A program made the translations under genes and the position numbers. A stretch of 64,000 nt of DNA from Anoxybacillus sp. J5B_2022. GTDB lineage: Bacteria; Bacillota; Bacilli; Bacillales; Anoxybacillaceae. The stretch is taken from positions 28,945 through 92,944 of the forward strand of contig NZ_JAPSMC010000003.1 of NCBI RefSeq assembly GCF_026847645.1. Direction: 5' to 3'. Under the pieces are notes generated by a model. That model saw nothing but the letters and a program-made list of their open reading frames with translations, did not search any database and was not told where the DNA came from. This document shows, in pieces, positions 29,468-38,711 of the stretch; position 1 is the first letter of the stretch, and every line of letters starts with the position of its first letter.

Positions 29468-30994
29468 TTACGATTGTCGAAACCGCAATTCAATCGGTTG
29501 TTTAAATATTTTTTCGAGATGTTTTTTATTTTTTTCCGCCTGATACTCTTCGGCACGAAAATCGCCGTTACAATAAATATCCATAATAATGGCGCCATTT
29601 TGTTGTGTGATATGGATTTTTTTTGCAATTTTTCGTTTTGTATCGTTTAAGCTATGAGCAAACTTCACAAGCGCTCCAAGAAAGCGAATTCGCCGCTGCT
29701 CTTCTTTTGGAAACCAGTCCACGAACGGCGCGATATATTGCTTAAACAACGGTTTATTTTTGTAAGAAGCGATCAAGGCGAGCTTGACGCGGTCTTTATG
29801 CATCAATCCGTCAATCGTGCGATTGGCCAATATGTAAAACGTATGCTGGCTGCTCGCTTCTTCATCAATATATTGCCCTAAATAAAAGACGTGAGCCGCT
29901 TGCTTCATGTCGCGCACATCTTCCTCTGTGATCGGATAAAGCTGGAGTTGGCGAATTTGTACGACAAGCTGTGCCAATAGCTGATTCACATGCTGAACGT
30001 CGTCTAAACGGATATCGTAGTCCTGTGCCAATTCAAAAAAGCTTTCCTGCAGCACGTTTGGAAATAAACGAGTGCCGAACGGCTGAATGAGTTCTTCATA
30101 AAAAATGCCGTCGCGAAGCCCTTTGCGGCTCAATACAAAGGAAGAAGCGCCCACCATTTCATACAACACGCGAAATACTTCGAGCGCGGGAATGATTAAA
30201 TCCGCACGGTCTTTCGAAAGACCTTCTAATTTTTGAATTTCTTCAAACGACAAAGACGTTAATAATTTGCGAACTTCGAGTAAATGTTTCCGTTTCATTT
30301 CGTATTGATGGACACCGGCAAGCGGATATTGTTTCATCAACTGATGAATTTGCACAACGTTGCGTGCGCTTCCGCCCATCGCAATAAGCGGCACTTTTTT
30401 CCCTAAAAGCCACGGCAACGACTGAAACTGCTCCGTTAAATAAGCAGAAAGCCTGTCTAGTTCTTCTTGCGTCGGCACATTGCCAGCCACAAATGACTGC
30501 CGTAATGACAAAGCGCCGAACGGAAAACTGTATGACTCGAGCAGTTCTCGGTCTTTATAATACGTGACTTCCGTGCTTCCACCTCCGATGTCGACAGTAA
30601 TCGCCTCGGTAATCGAGGTGGAGTTGACGACCGCTAAAAAACCGTAATACGCTTCTTCTTCTCCCGTCAATACGCGCATACGAAAATCGGTACTCGCTTC
30701 GACTAATTGGATAATTTCTTGCTGGTTTTGCGCTTGGCGAATGGTGGCCGTTGCCACGCATATGACGCGCTCTAGTTGGTGATGGCGCGTAATTTCTTGA
30801 AAGCTGCGCAACGTATCAAGAAGCAGCAAAATCCCTTCTTCTGTCAATATATGCTTATCGGTTAAATAATTGCGCAACCGAGCAACCGCTTTCACGTTTT
30901 CAATTTCTCGCAGCCGCCCGCTTTTTTGTCGTTCATAAATGACTAGCCGGATCGTGTTCGAGCCGATATCAATAATTCCGTATTTTTCTTTCAT
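29468..30994 (-). CDS. ppx: Exopolyphosphatase (Ppx/GppA family)
   Basis: A 508-residue ASKHA-fold phosphatase that trims polyphosphate or pppGpp. YGIIDIGSNTIRLVIYE and VDIGGGSTEVTYY are the two phosphate loops; a C-terminal HD-like helical domain (about 310-500) follows. The ppx-ppk pairing is common. AAGGATG precedes the ATG. It is divergent from ykyB, with TATAAT boxes for both directions in the 108-base gap. Confidence 0.9.
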   Translation of the reverse strand: MKEKYGIIDIGSNTIRLVIYERQKSGRLREIENVKAVARLRNYLTDKHILTEEGILLLLDTLRSFQEITRHHQLERVICVATATIRQAQNQQEIIQLVEASTDFRMRVLTGEEEAYYGFLAVVNSTSITEAITVDIGGGSTEVTYYKDRELLESYSFPFGALSLRQSFVAGNVPTQEELDRLSAYLTEQFQSLPWLLGKKVPLIAMGGSARNVVQIHQLMKQYPLAGVHQYEMKRKHLLEVRKLLTSLSFEEIQKLEGLSKDRADLIIPALEVFRVLYEMVGASSFVLSRKGLRDGIFYEELIQPFGTRLFPNVLQESFFELAQDYDIRLDDVQHVNQLLAQLVVQIRQLQLYPITEEDVRDMKQAAHVFYLGQYIDEEASSQHTFYILANRTIDGLMHKDRVKLALIASYKNKPLFKQYIAPFVDWFPKEEQRRIRFLGALVKFAHSLNDTKRKIAKKIHITQQNGAIIMDIYCNGDFRAEEYQAEKNKKHLEKIFKQPIELRFRQS

Positions 30995-31036
30995 TTACGT
31001 TCATCCTTCAAAGCTTTATTTTCATTATATCACATA

Positions 31037-31064
31037 TTGCAAACAAATGTTCATGATGTATAAT
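31037..31064 (+). promoter_or_regulatory. Sigma-A promoter of ykyB
   Basis: TTGCAA (31037-31042), 16-bp spacer, TATAAT (31059-31064); the start point is about 30 bases before the ATG. Confidence 0.7.
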
Positions 31065-31102
31065 AAAGGTATTAGACAAGTTTAGTGAAAAGGAGATATA
31101 CT

Positions 31103-31543
31103 ATGGAACGTTTAGAACCGACGATCGACAATTTGGCAAAAGCGATTTTTACGGTCAACCGCCACGCCAAAACGGCATTAAATCCCTCGTTTTTATATTT
31201 GTTAAAGAAAAAAACGATCGAAAAGCTGCTCGATGAAGGAAAGGCGAAAAAAGTAGGGCTTCATTTTTCACCCAACCCGAAATATAGCCAGCAGCAGTCC
31301 GATGTTCTTGTTGTCGTCGGTGAGTATTATTTTCACATTCCTCCAACAAAAGAAGACTTCGCGACACTTCCACACCTTGGCGCGTTAAACGGTTCCTATC
31401 GCAATCCTGTAGTAAAAATGCCGCTTTCCAAAGCGAAGGCTTTATTGCAATCGTACACTGGCATTACAGAAACAGAAAAACATCCGCCGCGAACGAAAAA
31501 GCCGTATCAAAAACCGATCTTCAAACGGCTCGGGGAACGGTAA
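31103..31543 (+). CDS. ykyB: YkyB family protein
   Basis: A 146-residue basic protein; LEPTIDNLAKAIFTVNRHAK, SPNPKYSQQQSDVLVVVG and HIPPTKEDFATLPHLG match YkyB of B. subtilis closely. Function is unknown. The ATG at 31103 follows AAGGAG by seven bases; the GTG at 31085 would overlap that site. In B. subtilis ykyB is next to cheV; here about 15 kb separates them. Confidence 0.85.
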   Translation: MERLEPTIDNLAKAIFTVNRHAKTALNPSFLYLLKKKTIEKLLDEGKAKKVGLHFSPNPKYSQQQSDVLVVVGEYYFHIPPTKEDFATLPHLGALNGSYRNPVVKMPLSKAKALLQSYTGITETEKHPPRTKKPYQKPIFKRLGER

Positions 31544-31544
31544 T

Positions 31545-31584
31545 AAAGAAAAGCGGATGCGACTGTTAGTTCGAAGCTAGACAT
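31545..31584 (-). repeat. Fullest copy of the dispersed repeat
   Basis: On the minus strand: TGTCTAGCTTCGAACTAA followed by CAGTCGCATCCGCTTTTCTT. It lies directly after ykyB. Confidence 0.6.
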
Positions 31585-31650
31585 CCATTGAGAAAAATTT
31601 ATATTTTCCTAGCGTAGAACAAATCACCCGCTTTAGTGTTAACCATATGT

Positions 31651-31675
31651 AAAGGAACGGGAATCCCGTTCCTTT
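31651..31675. terminator. Convergent hairpin between ykyB and the gerC-type gene
   Basis: A perfect stem AAAGGAACGGG/CCCGTTCCTTT with a three-base loop. The T tract is only three long on each side, so it may be a weak bidirectional terminator. Confidence 0.55.
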
Positions 31676-32783
31676 AGTTAATAACGCCATAGCTAATAAT
31701 GTTTACTTTAGCCGAAACGGAAATATCGGCAGCGGCAAACGCTTTTCCCCAATCGTTCTCTACTTTTTTCCATTTTCGATACTCGTACGCCCGAGCGTAC
31801 AGCCCGAAGCCAATCGGATCAATTTCATGCTTTTGGAATGTTTTGATTAACGCTTTCGTCTTGTTTTCGATTTCTTTCGCAATCATTTTTTCCAATTGTT
31901 TCTGCTTTTTTCTCATGTCAACATTTACTACTTCTTCCGTAATAATTGTACCCGCGTCAATATGGATGTGAAATTGAAATCGATCGTTGCGATACCGTGT
32001 TTGATAACGAACTTTTCCGTGCTCGAGCGATACGCTAATGTTTTCTTTTTTCCCGTTTCCCGTCAGCGCCGACGTCCGAAGCGTAAACGGAATCGCTGGC
32101 TTAATCTCGTTTCGCAACAACTGAAGAAACGCGCTTTCTTTTGACGAAAGCGATGTGACATACTTTCCTTTATTATTAAATAACGCTACTCCTTTCACCG
32201 TCATTTTTCCGTTTTTCATCGCCATTTCGGACGCAAATGGCATGCATCCTTTTTCAAATAACGTCCGATGAAAATCGAGCAAGTTCGTTTTTACCGTTTG
32301 TTTATCCAATGCCGTTGTCGTAATTAAATCTTTAATCGCTACCGCTAAGCGCGGCTTATCTTTTTGTTTCGATTCGATTAGTTCTTTGACAGGCCCATCG
32401 TAGATGATAAGCAAAGCAGTCGTAGAGTTTTTCGGGTCGCGATATAGCACATCTAAAAAGGAAAGCAACTCTTTTTGCTGAACAAGCTTTTTGCCGATGA
32501 CGACGTTTTGTATTTTCCCACCGACTGTTCGCCCTGACGCAAACAAATCAACTTTATACCTTCCTTCCCTTAACGACGACGCATCGACTTCAATCACTTC
32601 CGTATGCTCTTTCGCATCTTTATTAAAGACAGGACTTGACGAATACATAAGCAATTTTCCATCATCCGTTACATCAAGCCCGAGCGTTAACGTCATCGTT
32701 AGCGAGTCAAGCTTCGTATTCATGCCGCAGCCGGATAATAGGAAAACAGCGCAAAGCAACAAAGGAAGAGGAGTACATTTCAT
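31674..32783 (-). CDS. Spore germination receptor C subunit (Ger(x)C lipoprotein)
   Basis: A 369-residue lipoprotein: signal peptide PLPLLLCAVFLLSGC with lipobox LSGC, then the three Ger(x)C domains, including GRTVGGKIQNVVIGKKL and the C-terminal KHEIDPIGFGLYARAY. It sits on the outer face of the spore inner membrane with the A and B subunits. The ATG at 32783 is nine bases from AGGAGG and overlaps the stop of the B gene (ATGA); the open frame upstream of it lies inside that gene. Confidence 0.9.
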   Translation of the reverse strand: MKCTPLPLLLCAVFLLSGCGMNTKLDSLTMTLTLGLDVTDDGKLLMYSSSPVFNKDAKEHTEVIEVDASSLREGRYKVDLFASGRTVGGKIQNVVIGKKLVQQKELLSFLDVLYRDPKNSTTALLIIYDGPVKELIESKQKDKPRLAVAIKDLITTTALDKQTVKTNLLDFHRTLFEKGCMPFASEMAMKNGKMTVKGVALFNNKGKYVTSLSSKESAFLQLLRNEIKPAIPFTLRTSALTGNGKKENISVSLEHGKVRYQTRYRNDRFQFHIHIDAGTIITEEVVNVDMRKKQKQLEKMIAKEIENKTKALIKTFQKHEIDPIGFGLYARAYEYRKWKKVENDWGKAFAAADISVSAKVNIISYGVIN

Positions 32784-33886
32784 AACGGTTTTCCTCCTCG
32801 CAGCCGTTGATATATTTTCATATATAGCCATAAACCAATCGGAAAAAAGTAGCCAACCAGCGTTCCTGTCTTCCCCCACCATTCCGAAAAGGTTTGTAAA
32901 TCGGAAAAAGAAGGGTTGTACAAAAAAGCAACAACGATATACATCCCGACACCGACAACAAGCACGCGCACATGATCGACTTGATCTAAAACGTGGGAGA
33001 TGCCAAAAGCAGCTGTAAAAATATACGGAACACCGGTTGTCGATAGCACGAACAAATACGCAGCTAAAAAAATAATTTCAAACCGTTCCATAAACGGAAA
33101 TTCGATCGTTTTTAATAGCGACAACGTCGGCCATACGTATTGCGTAATTTCATCCGGGCTATAAAAAATAAAGCTCACAATCGTCACAAAAACAAAGGCG
33201 GACAGCGAAATAACGTTAGCAATAATGATCCCTTTTTTCGCTAAATGCTTCTCTTTTAAAAACGGGTAAAGCACGAACGCCAACTCAAACCCTAAAAACG
33301 ATAAAATCGTCATTTTGACTGTTTTAATAATTGGCAGCCACCCTTCTTTAATGACCGGCAAAAGATGAAGAAGATGGCCATCTTTTGTGGGAAGCGCGAT
33401 TAAAATCGGCATCCAAAGCGTCATGTAAAAGACAATCTCTGCATATCGGCCAAGAATGCGCACCCCATTTCTTGCCGCTAAAAAACCAGGAATCATAAAT
33501 AAAATCATAATCCAGTAGTTGGACGTTTGCGGCAAAATCCATACTTGCACTAGATGAATAGCCGTAAACACGACCGTTGTTGCCGCCAATGCGGCATATA
33601 CGGAAAAAGCAAGGGAGAACAATTTCCCAAGCCATTTGCCAAAATAGCGTGGTAATAAATCAAAAATCGTATCTTCCGGATGTTGTTCCATGATGTTAAT
33701 AATAACAACGCTAGCGATAATGGATAACATCCCGCCCATTATAATGGCTATCCAGCCGTCTGTGCCGCTTCCTTTTGCCACTTCCGCCGGCAATGACAAA
33801 ATACCGATGCCGATTTGAGCGCCGACAATGAAAAATACATATTGGAAAATAGTGATTTCGTTATGTTGATAACGTGTCGTAACCAT
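32780..33886 (-). CDS. Spore germination receptor B subunit (GerAB-type permease)
   Basis: A 368-residue, ten-helix APC-type protein of the endospore germination permease family, proposed to hold the germinant-binding pocket. The N-terminal ITIFQYVFFIVGAQIGIGIL with the helix-breaking GAQIG segment, and LPAEVAKGSGTDGWI, are characteristic. GAGGAAATGATGAG precedes the ATG, four bases after the A-gene stop. The specific germinant cannot be deduced. Confidence 0.9.
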   Translation of the reverse strand: MVTTRYQHNEITIFQYVFFIVGAQIGIGILSLPAEVAKGSGTDGWIAIIMGGMLSIIASVVIINIMEQHPEDTIFDLLPRYFGKWLGKLFSLAFSVYAALAATTVVFTAIHLVQVWILPQTSNYWIMILFMIPGFLAARNGVRILGRYAEIVFYMTLWMPILIALPTKDGHLLHLLPVIKEGWLPIIKTVKMTILSFLGFELAFVLYPFLKEKHLAKKGIIIANVISLSAFVFVTIVSFIFYSPDEITQYVWPTLSLLKTIEFPFMERFEIIFLAAYLFVLSTTGVPYIFTAAFGISHVLDQVDHVRVLVVGVGMYIVVAFLYNPSFSDLQTFSEWWGKTGTLVGYFFPIGLWLYMKIYQRLRGGKPL

Positions 33887-33890
33887 CTCA

Positions 33891-35363
33891 TCATTTCCTC
33901 GTTTTCGTTTGGCGTTTTAATTGAATCGGGCGGGCGGATAACGGCCGGTTACGCATCGCCCATAGCGGAAAGCGGACGACAGTATCTTTCCAATCGCGAA
34001 ACCGTACGGGAGCGAACGGGCTGCCAAACGGCGTACCGAGCGATTCCAAACAGGCGAGATGTACAACTAAAATCATCAGCCCGATTGCCATTCCTACAAT
34101 GCCAAATAAAGACGAAACGATCATCATTGGAAAGCGGATGAGCCGTACTGATTCGGACATATCTGGGTTTGGAATAATAAATGAGCCGATCGCGGTAATT
34201 GCGACGACAACCACCATAATATTGCTAACAAGCCCAGCCTGCACCGCCGCTTGCCCGATGACGACCCCGCCGACGATGCCGACCGTTTGCCCGATCGGTG
34301 CTGGCAGACGCAGCCCAGCTTCGCGCAACATTTCGATCGCTAGCTCCATTAAAATCGCTTCCAATATCGGTGGTAGCGGTACTTGTTCGCGCGACTCGCC
34401 AACCGTTAAAATTAAGTTGAGCGGCAACAGTTCGTAGTGAAACGAAATCGCCGCAATGTAGAGCGACGGCAAAAAAATGGCGATAAAAAAAGCAAGGGGG
34501 CGCAATAGCCGTAAAAACGTTGCAATCATCCAGCGCGTACTATAATCGTCGACCGTTTGGAAAAACGAAATAAATGACATCGGCGCAATCATGACGCTTG
34601 GCGAGCGGTCGACAATGATAGCAATGCGTCCTTGCAATAAGTTGCTGACTGCTGCATCGGGCCGCTCCGTCAATAAAAATTGTGGAAACGGAGAAAACGG
34701 GTTATCTTCGATTAATTGCATTAACTCTCCCGTATTGACGACGGCGTCAACGTCAATGTTCCGGATGCGGTCTTCTAATTCTTGCAACACTTCCGGATGC
34801 GCAACATCTTCTAAATAAAGAATCGCCACTTTTGTTTTTCCCCTTCTCCCAACTGTTAGCTCTTTTATTTTTAATTCACGGTTCGGAAGGTAGCGACGAA
34901 TGAGCGCAATATTTTTCCCACTCGTTTCAATAAACCCTTGATGAGCCCCTTTCAGCGATGATTCCACTTGCGGCTCAGCAATTGCGCGCTGCGGCCAGCC
35001 TTGCGTATCTAAAATTAACGCTTTTTGCTCTCCATCGATGAACAAAACGCTTTCCCCTTGAAAAATTGCCGTTTCGATATCTGGCCATAACTTCGTATAT
35101 TTTTTTTGACCGATTAAAATAGCAATGTCTTCTACATTTGTCGCGTGATGTTTTTCAAACAGGAGGGGCTGCAAAACATTATTATTAATCGAATTTTTGT
35201 CTGCTAAGCTATCTAAATACATAAGTAACACATCTTTATGCATTTGCTTCACTTGCAAGCGGCAAACGACTAAATCAGGTGTTTCTCCCCATGTCGTTTG
35301 AATTACTGCTTCCACATCGGCTAATGACGAAGGAATCCGTAACGGAATCGTTTGCTTATTCAT
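33891..35363 (-). CDS. Spore germination receptor A subunit (GerA family)
   Basis: A 490-residue GerA-family protein: an N-terminal soluble domain (about 1-240), then a membrane domain of five or so helices containing IIVDRSPSVMIAPMSFISFF, ESREQVPLPPILEAILMEL and LRLPAPIGQTVGIVGG, the last two being the ion-channel-forming conserved regions, and a cytoplasmic basic tail. GGAGG lies seven bases before the ATG at 35363. It is the first gene of an A-B-C operon. Confidence 0.92.
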   Translation of the reverse strand: MNKQTIPLRIPSSLADVEAVIQTTWGETPDLVVCRLQVKQMHKDVLLMYLDSLADKNSINNNVLQPLLFEKHHATNVEDIAILIGQKKYTKLWPDIETAIFQGESVLFIDGEQKALILDTQGWPQRAIAEPQVESSLKGAHQGFIETSGKNIALIRRYLPNRELKIKELTVGRRGKTKVAILYLEDVAHPEVLQELEDRIRNIDVDAVVNTGELMQLIEDNPFSPFPQFLLTERPDAAVSNLLQGRIAIIVDRSPSVMIAPMSFISFFQTVDDYSTRWMIATFLRLLRPLAFFIAIFLPSLYIAAISFHYELLPLNLILTVGESREQVPLPPILEAILMELAIEMLREAGLRLPAPIGQTVGIVGGVVIGQAAVQAGLVSNIMVVVVAITAIGSFIIPNPDMSESVRLIRFPMMIVSSLFGIVGMAIGLMILVVHLACLESLGTPFGSPFAPVRFRDWKDTVVRFPLWAMRNRPLSARPIQLKRQTKTRK

Positions 35364-35383
35364 GATCATCCCTCCATTACCGT

Positions 35384-35413
35384 TATTATGCATAACATTC
35401 CTTTTTTTAATCA
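35384..35413 (-). promoter_or_regulatory. Probable sigma-G promoter of the ger operon
   Basis: On the minus strand TGATTA (35408-35413), 17-bp spacer, CATAATA (35384-35390), close to the forespore sigma-G consensus (TGHATA, CATACTA). The start point is about 15 bases before the gerA-type ATG's leader, consistent with forespore expression of germinant receptors. Confidence 0.65.
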
Positions 35414-35450
35414 AAAAAAGACTGCCTTTTTATGAACAAAAGGCAGTCTT
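35412..35450 (-). terminator. Terminator of the cheV-to-histidine-kinase operon
   Basis: AAGACTGCC...GGCAGTCTT with a 13-bp stem on the minus strand, followed by seven T. Its T run overlaps the -35 box of the ger promoter. Confidence 0.85.
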
Positions 35451-35458
35451 ATCGTCAC

Positions 35459-38353
35459 TTATTCGCTTTTTTCTTCGTCGCGATCATATTCATCGGTAAC
35501 CGGCACTAAAATTTCTCCATGCCGTTCTTGTTTCAGTAAAATTTGCAAAATCGTTTTTGAAAGCTGGCTCGGTTGATACGGCTTGACGAGATAATCGCTT
35601 GCTCCAAGCGTCAATCCTTTCTCTGTTTCCTCAAGCGCGGACGAAATAACAATCGGAATTGAAGAAAGTTCTTTATCTACTTTCATTTCCTTCAGTACGT
35701 CCCATCCCGACATTTCGCCTTCTTCGAGCATAATGTCGAGAACAACAGCGGCCGGTTTCATCGCTTTCATCGCTTCAATCGCTTCTTTTCCGTTTTTGAA
35801 ACTCTTCACATTAAAACCGCTATCCGATAACTCAGCTTCTAATAGCGAGGCTAAATTTCGATCATCTTCCACGATGATAACACTCACTCCACGGTCAGTC
35901 TGTGCATCGCTACCATGATCCATCTCAACAGCAACAAGCGGCAAACGTACCGTGAATGTGCTTCCTTTTTTCACTTCGGACGTAATCGTTACTTCTCCGT
36001 CATGCGCTTTGACAATTTCTTTCACAATCGCCAAGCCAAGCCCCGTTCCACCAATGCGGCGGCGGTCGGAATTATCGACGCGATAAAATTTCGTAAATAA
36101 ATGAGGCATCGCTTCCGCTGGTATGCCAAGCCCTTCATCTACTACATCAATGTTTAGTCGATCTCCTTGTTCATAAATGCGCACCGTCACCGTACCACCA
36201 TCCGGTGAATATTTCACCGCATTGCTAATTAAATTCGTGAACACTTGCGCTAATTTATCGCGGTCACCGAGCACGATCGTCCGGTCGGTTTCCTTCTCGA
36301 CCACAAACTGATGAATGGCCGTGTTTACTTTTTGCGTTTCAATGACATTTTGGATAATCGGAACGATATCTTCGTATTTTTTGTCATACGTTTGTCTTCC
36401 TGATTCCATGCGCTGCACGTCAAGGAAGTCGTTAATAAGCGCCGTCAGCCGTTTTGCTTCTTGATAAATGGTCGTTAAATATTTCCGTTGTCGCTCCGGT
36501 TTCAACTCTTTATTTAACATTAATTCCGTAAATCCAAGCACACTAGAAAGCGGGGTACGCAATTCATGGCTGACTGTACTAACAAACTCCGACTTCATTT
36601 GATCGACTTCAAATTCTTTCGTAATATCGCGGTGGACAAAAATCATCCCGAACCGTTCTGTTCCACGGTAAAGCGGCTCCGCGTACATTTGAATCACTTT
36701 CTTCTCGTCTTTGACGTGGTACGTAAACGATTTTATTTCGTTCCCAGCGTGAAAAAGAACATTATCTAAATATTGGGACAAATTTTTTTCATCTACTACT
36801 TTTTGAAGAAGCAGTTCCTTCCACTGTTCGTACGGAGTTTGGGAAATGGTGTTCACATCCACTTTTAAAAAGTTCGCAAGCTGCGTATTCATCATTAAAT
36901 TCACGCCGTTCCTATCGACAAGTTGAATGCCTTCTTGAATGTTATTTAAAATATCTTGCGTCATGCGGCGATCTTTTTCCGACTCTTCGTATAATCGGAT
37001 TTTTTGCAAAGAGATCGATACTTGTTTCGCCAGCCGTTCGTATTCTTCGATTTCATACGGCAAAAATTCGCCGCTGAAACGGCTGAACATCATGACCGCT
37101 TCCACTTCTTGCTCCGCAGAAAGCACCGGCAACAATAAATCGTACGAATATAGCGTTTCTTCATAGTAGCTTTTTTCCGAAGCCGGCAATTCTCGCTTCA
37201 CGGCAAACGACTGTTTCGTCTTCAATAGCCGCTGGGATAGCCCGTTATCCATATAGGCTAAAAATTGCTGAACTCCTTGTTCGGACAGCCCGAATGCGGA
37301 ATGCGATTTTTGCTCATTCAATAGTACGATCATGCCGCGGTCCGCATCCATCACTTTACACATATTGCAAACGATGCTGTCGAGCACTTCTTGTTTTTTT
37401 AATGAATTGGACAGCCCATTAATAAAGTCGTTGCGCCGCTTTAATTCTTGTTCCCTTAGCTGCATCATTTCTAGCGCTTGCTCAAGCTCCGCTTGTTGCG
37501 ACTCTAGCTCATCTTGTTGAGCTAGTAATTCTTCGTTTTGCGCGACTAAATTTTCTTCTTTTTCTTGAATGCTATAAATCATTTTTTGGAACGCTCGTGA
37601 CAATTTTCCAATTTCATCGTTTCGTTCGCTTAAAAGCGGCCACTCCCGATATTCTTCATCGTTGGCAAACTTCTCTGCTGCTATCGCAAATTCAGTAAGC
37701 GGCTTTCCAATTTGTTTCGTCATCATGCGAATAATGATCATTAAAACAAGGAGTATCAACAAAATAAGCCCGACAAACGCCATTTGGCTTTTTGTTTGCT
37801 TTGTTATGAAATTAACATATTCATCATCTAATTGCGTTTTCAATGTTTGATGATAGTCCATGAGTTGTCTTTGAAATTGTTCAATCGCAGCGGTCCCGCC
37901 GTTTTCCGAAATCTTCAATACCGCCTGAATATTGCCGTTTTCAAATTCCATAATCGCTTGTTTCACTAACTGATCGAAATAATACGTAGCAAATGAATCA
38001 GCCGCATCTAAAAATTGTTGATCTTCTGTTGTATGCGCTAACGGTTTTAACTGTTTTAATGTTAGAAGGACCGCCTCTTTTTGACGAAAAACGCTTTGTT
38101 TAAACTCTTTTCGGCCAAATGCCAAATAACCGCGCACATCTAAAAACGCTTGCGTAAACGCCCGATCTAGTTGTTCCACATATTTTTCTTTTTTTTCGAT
38201 CTGCTCGCGTTTCCTTTCAAAGTCATTTGTTGTCGATTGTTGATAAAAAAGCAATAGAGAGGCACCAACGAAAAAGATCGCAATAAATCCGCCCATTAAC
38301 CCGATGAACTGCCGTGCTAAACTTTTGTGAAAATAACGCTTAATTTTCTCCAT
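35459..38353 (-). CDS. Hybrid sensor histidine kinase with GAF, PAS and receiver domains
   Basis: A 964-residue membrane kinase. Order: TM about 12-35; extracytoplasmic helical sensor about 40-190; TM about 190-212; HAMP to about 265; coiled coil (repeated EELLAQQDELESQ) to about 320; GAF about 325-460; PAS about 475-600; HisKA with the phosphorylated His in STVSHELRTPLSS; HATPase with NLISNAVKYSPDGG and IGGTGLGLAIV; C-terminal REC with phospho-Asp in AVVLDIML. The ATG at 38353 follows AGGAG and overlaps the response regulator gene by 14 bases. The last gene of the polysaccharide operon. Confidence 0.9.
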   Translation of the reverse strand: MEKIKRYFHKSLARQFIGLMGGFIAIFFVGASLLLFYQQSTTNDFERKREQIEKKEKYVEQLDRAFTQAFLDVRGYLAFGRKEFKQSVFRQKEAVLLTLKQLKPLAHTTEDQQFLDAADSFATYYFDQLVKQAIMEFENGNIQAVLKISENGGTAAIEQFQRQLMDYHQTLKTQLDDEYVNFITKQTKSQMAFVGLILLILLVLMIIIRMMTKQIGKPLTEFAIAAEKFANDEEYREWPLLSERNDEIGKLSRAFQKMIYSIQEKEENLVAQNEELLAQQDELESQQAELEQALEMMQLREQELKRRNDFINGLSNSLKKQEVLDSIVCNMCKVMDADRGMIVLLNEQKSHSAFGLSEQGVQQFLAYMDNGLSQRLLKTKQSFAVKRELPASEKSYYEETLYSYDLLLPVLSAEQEVEAVMMFSRFSGEFLPYEIEEYERLAKQVSISLQKIRLYEESEKDRRMTQDILNNIQEGIQLVDRNGVNLMMNTQLANFLKVDVNTISQTPYEQWKELLLQKVVDEKNLSQYLDNVLFHAGNEIKSFTYHVKDEKKVIQMYAEPLYRGTERFGMIFVHRDITKEFEVDQMKSEFVSTVSHELRTPLSSVLGFTELMLNKELKPERQRKYLTTIYQEAKRLTALINDFLDVQRMESGRQTYDKKYEDIVPIIQNVIETQKVNTAIHQFVVEKETDRTIVLGDRDKLAQVFTNLISNAVKYSPDGGTVTVRIYEQGDRLNIDVVDEGLGIPAEAMPHLFTKFYRVDNSDRRRIGGTGLGLAIVKEIVKAHDGEVTITSEVKKGSTFTVRLPLVAVEMDHGSDAQTDRGVSVIIVEDDRNLASLLEAELSDSGFNVKSFKNGKEAIEAMKAMKPAAVVLDIMLEEGEMSGWDVLKEMKVDKELSSIPIVISSALEETEKGLTLGASDYLVKPYQPSQLSKTILQILLKQERHGEILVPVTDEYDRDEEKSE

Positions 38354-38711
38354 GTAAAATCTCCTCAATCCGTTTCACTAATTCAATCGGGCTGTACGGC
38401 TTTGCCATAAAATAATCGGCGCCGGCTTCGAGCACACGCTGCTGATCAGCTTGCTGACTTTTGGCTGACAGCATCATAATTTTGACATGCTTTTTCTCCG
38501 GAATGCTCCGCACTTGCTGAATGACTTCAAGCCCTGTATAAATCGGCATCATATAATCAAGCAAAATTAAATCATAATCATTTTCTTTAATCAGCTCGAT
38601 CGCTTCTTGCCCGTCGCACGCTTCGTCAATGTCATATCCTTCATCTTCTAACGTATCGAAAACGAGCATGCGCAGTACTTCTTCGTCTTCCGCAAGCAAA
38701 ATTTTCGCCAT
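38340..38711 (-). CDS. Single-domain response regulator
   Basis: A 123-residue stand-alone receiver: acidic pocket in LLAEDEEVLRM, phospho-Asp in LILLDYMMP, conserved Lys in FMAKPYSPIEL. There is no output domain, so it acts by protein contact or as a phosphorelay intermediate. The ATG overlaps the stop of the glycoside-hydrolase-like gene by one base, and its end overlaps the kinase gene. Its partner is probably that kinase or the Hpt domain at the operon's start. Confidence 0.9.
   Translation of the reverse strand: MAKILLAEDEEVLRMLVFDTLEDEGYDIDEACDGQEAIELIKENDYDLILLDYMMPIYTGLEVIQQVRSIPEKKHVKIMMLSAKSQQADQQRVLEAGADYFMAKPYSPIELVKRIEEILHGEN

Noticed and set aside
29452..29628. N-terminal extension of ppk by about 59 residues
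   Set aside because: It lies inside the 3' end of ppx, lacks a ribosome binding site and is not part of the PPK1 fold.
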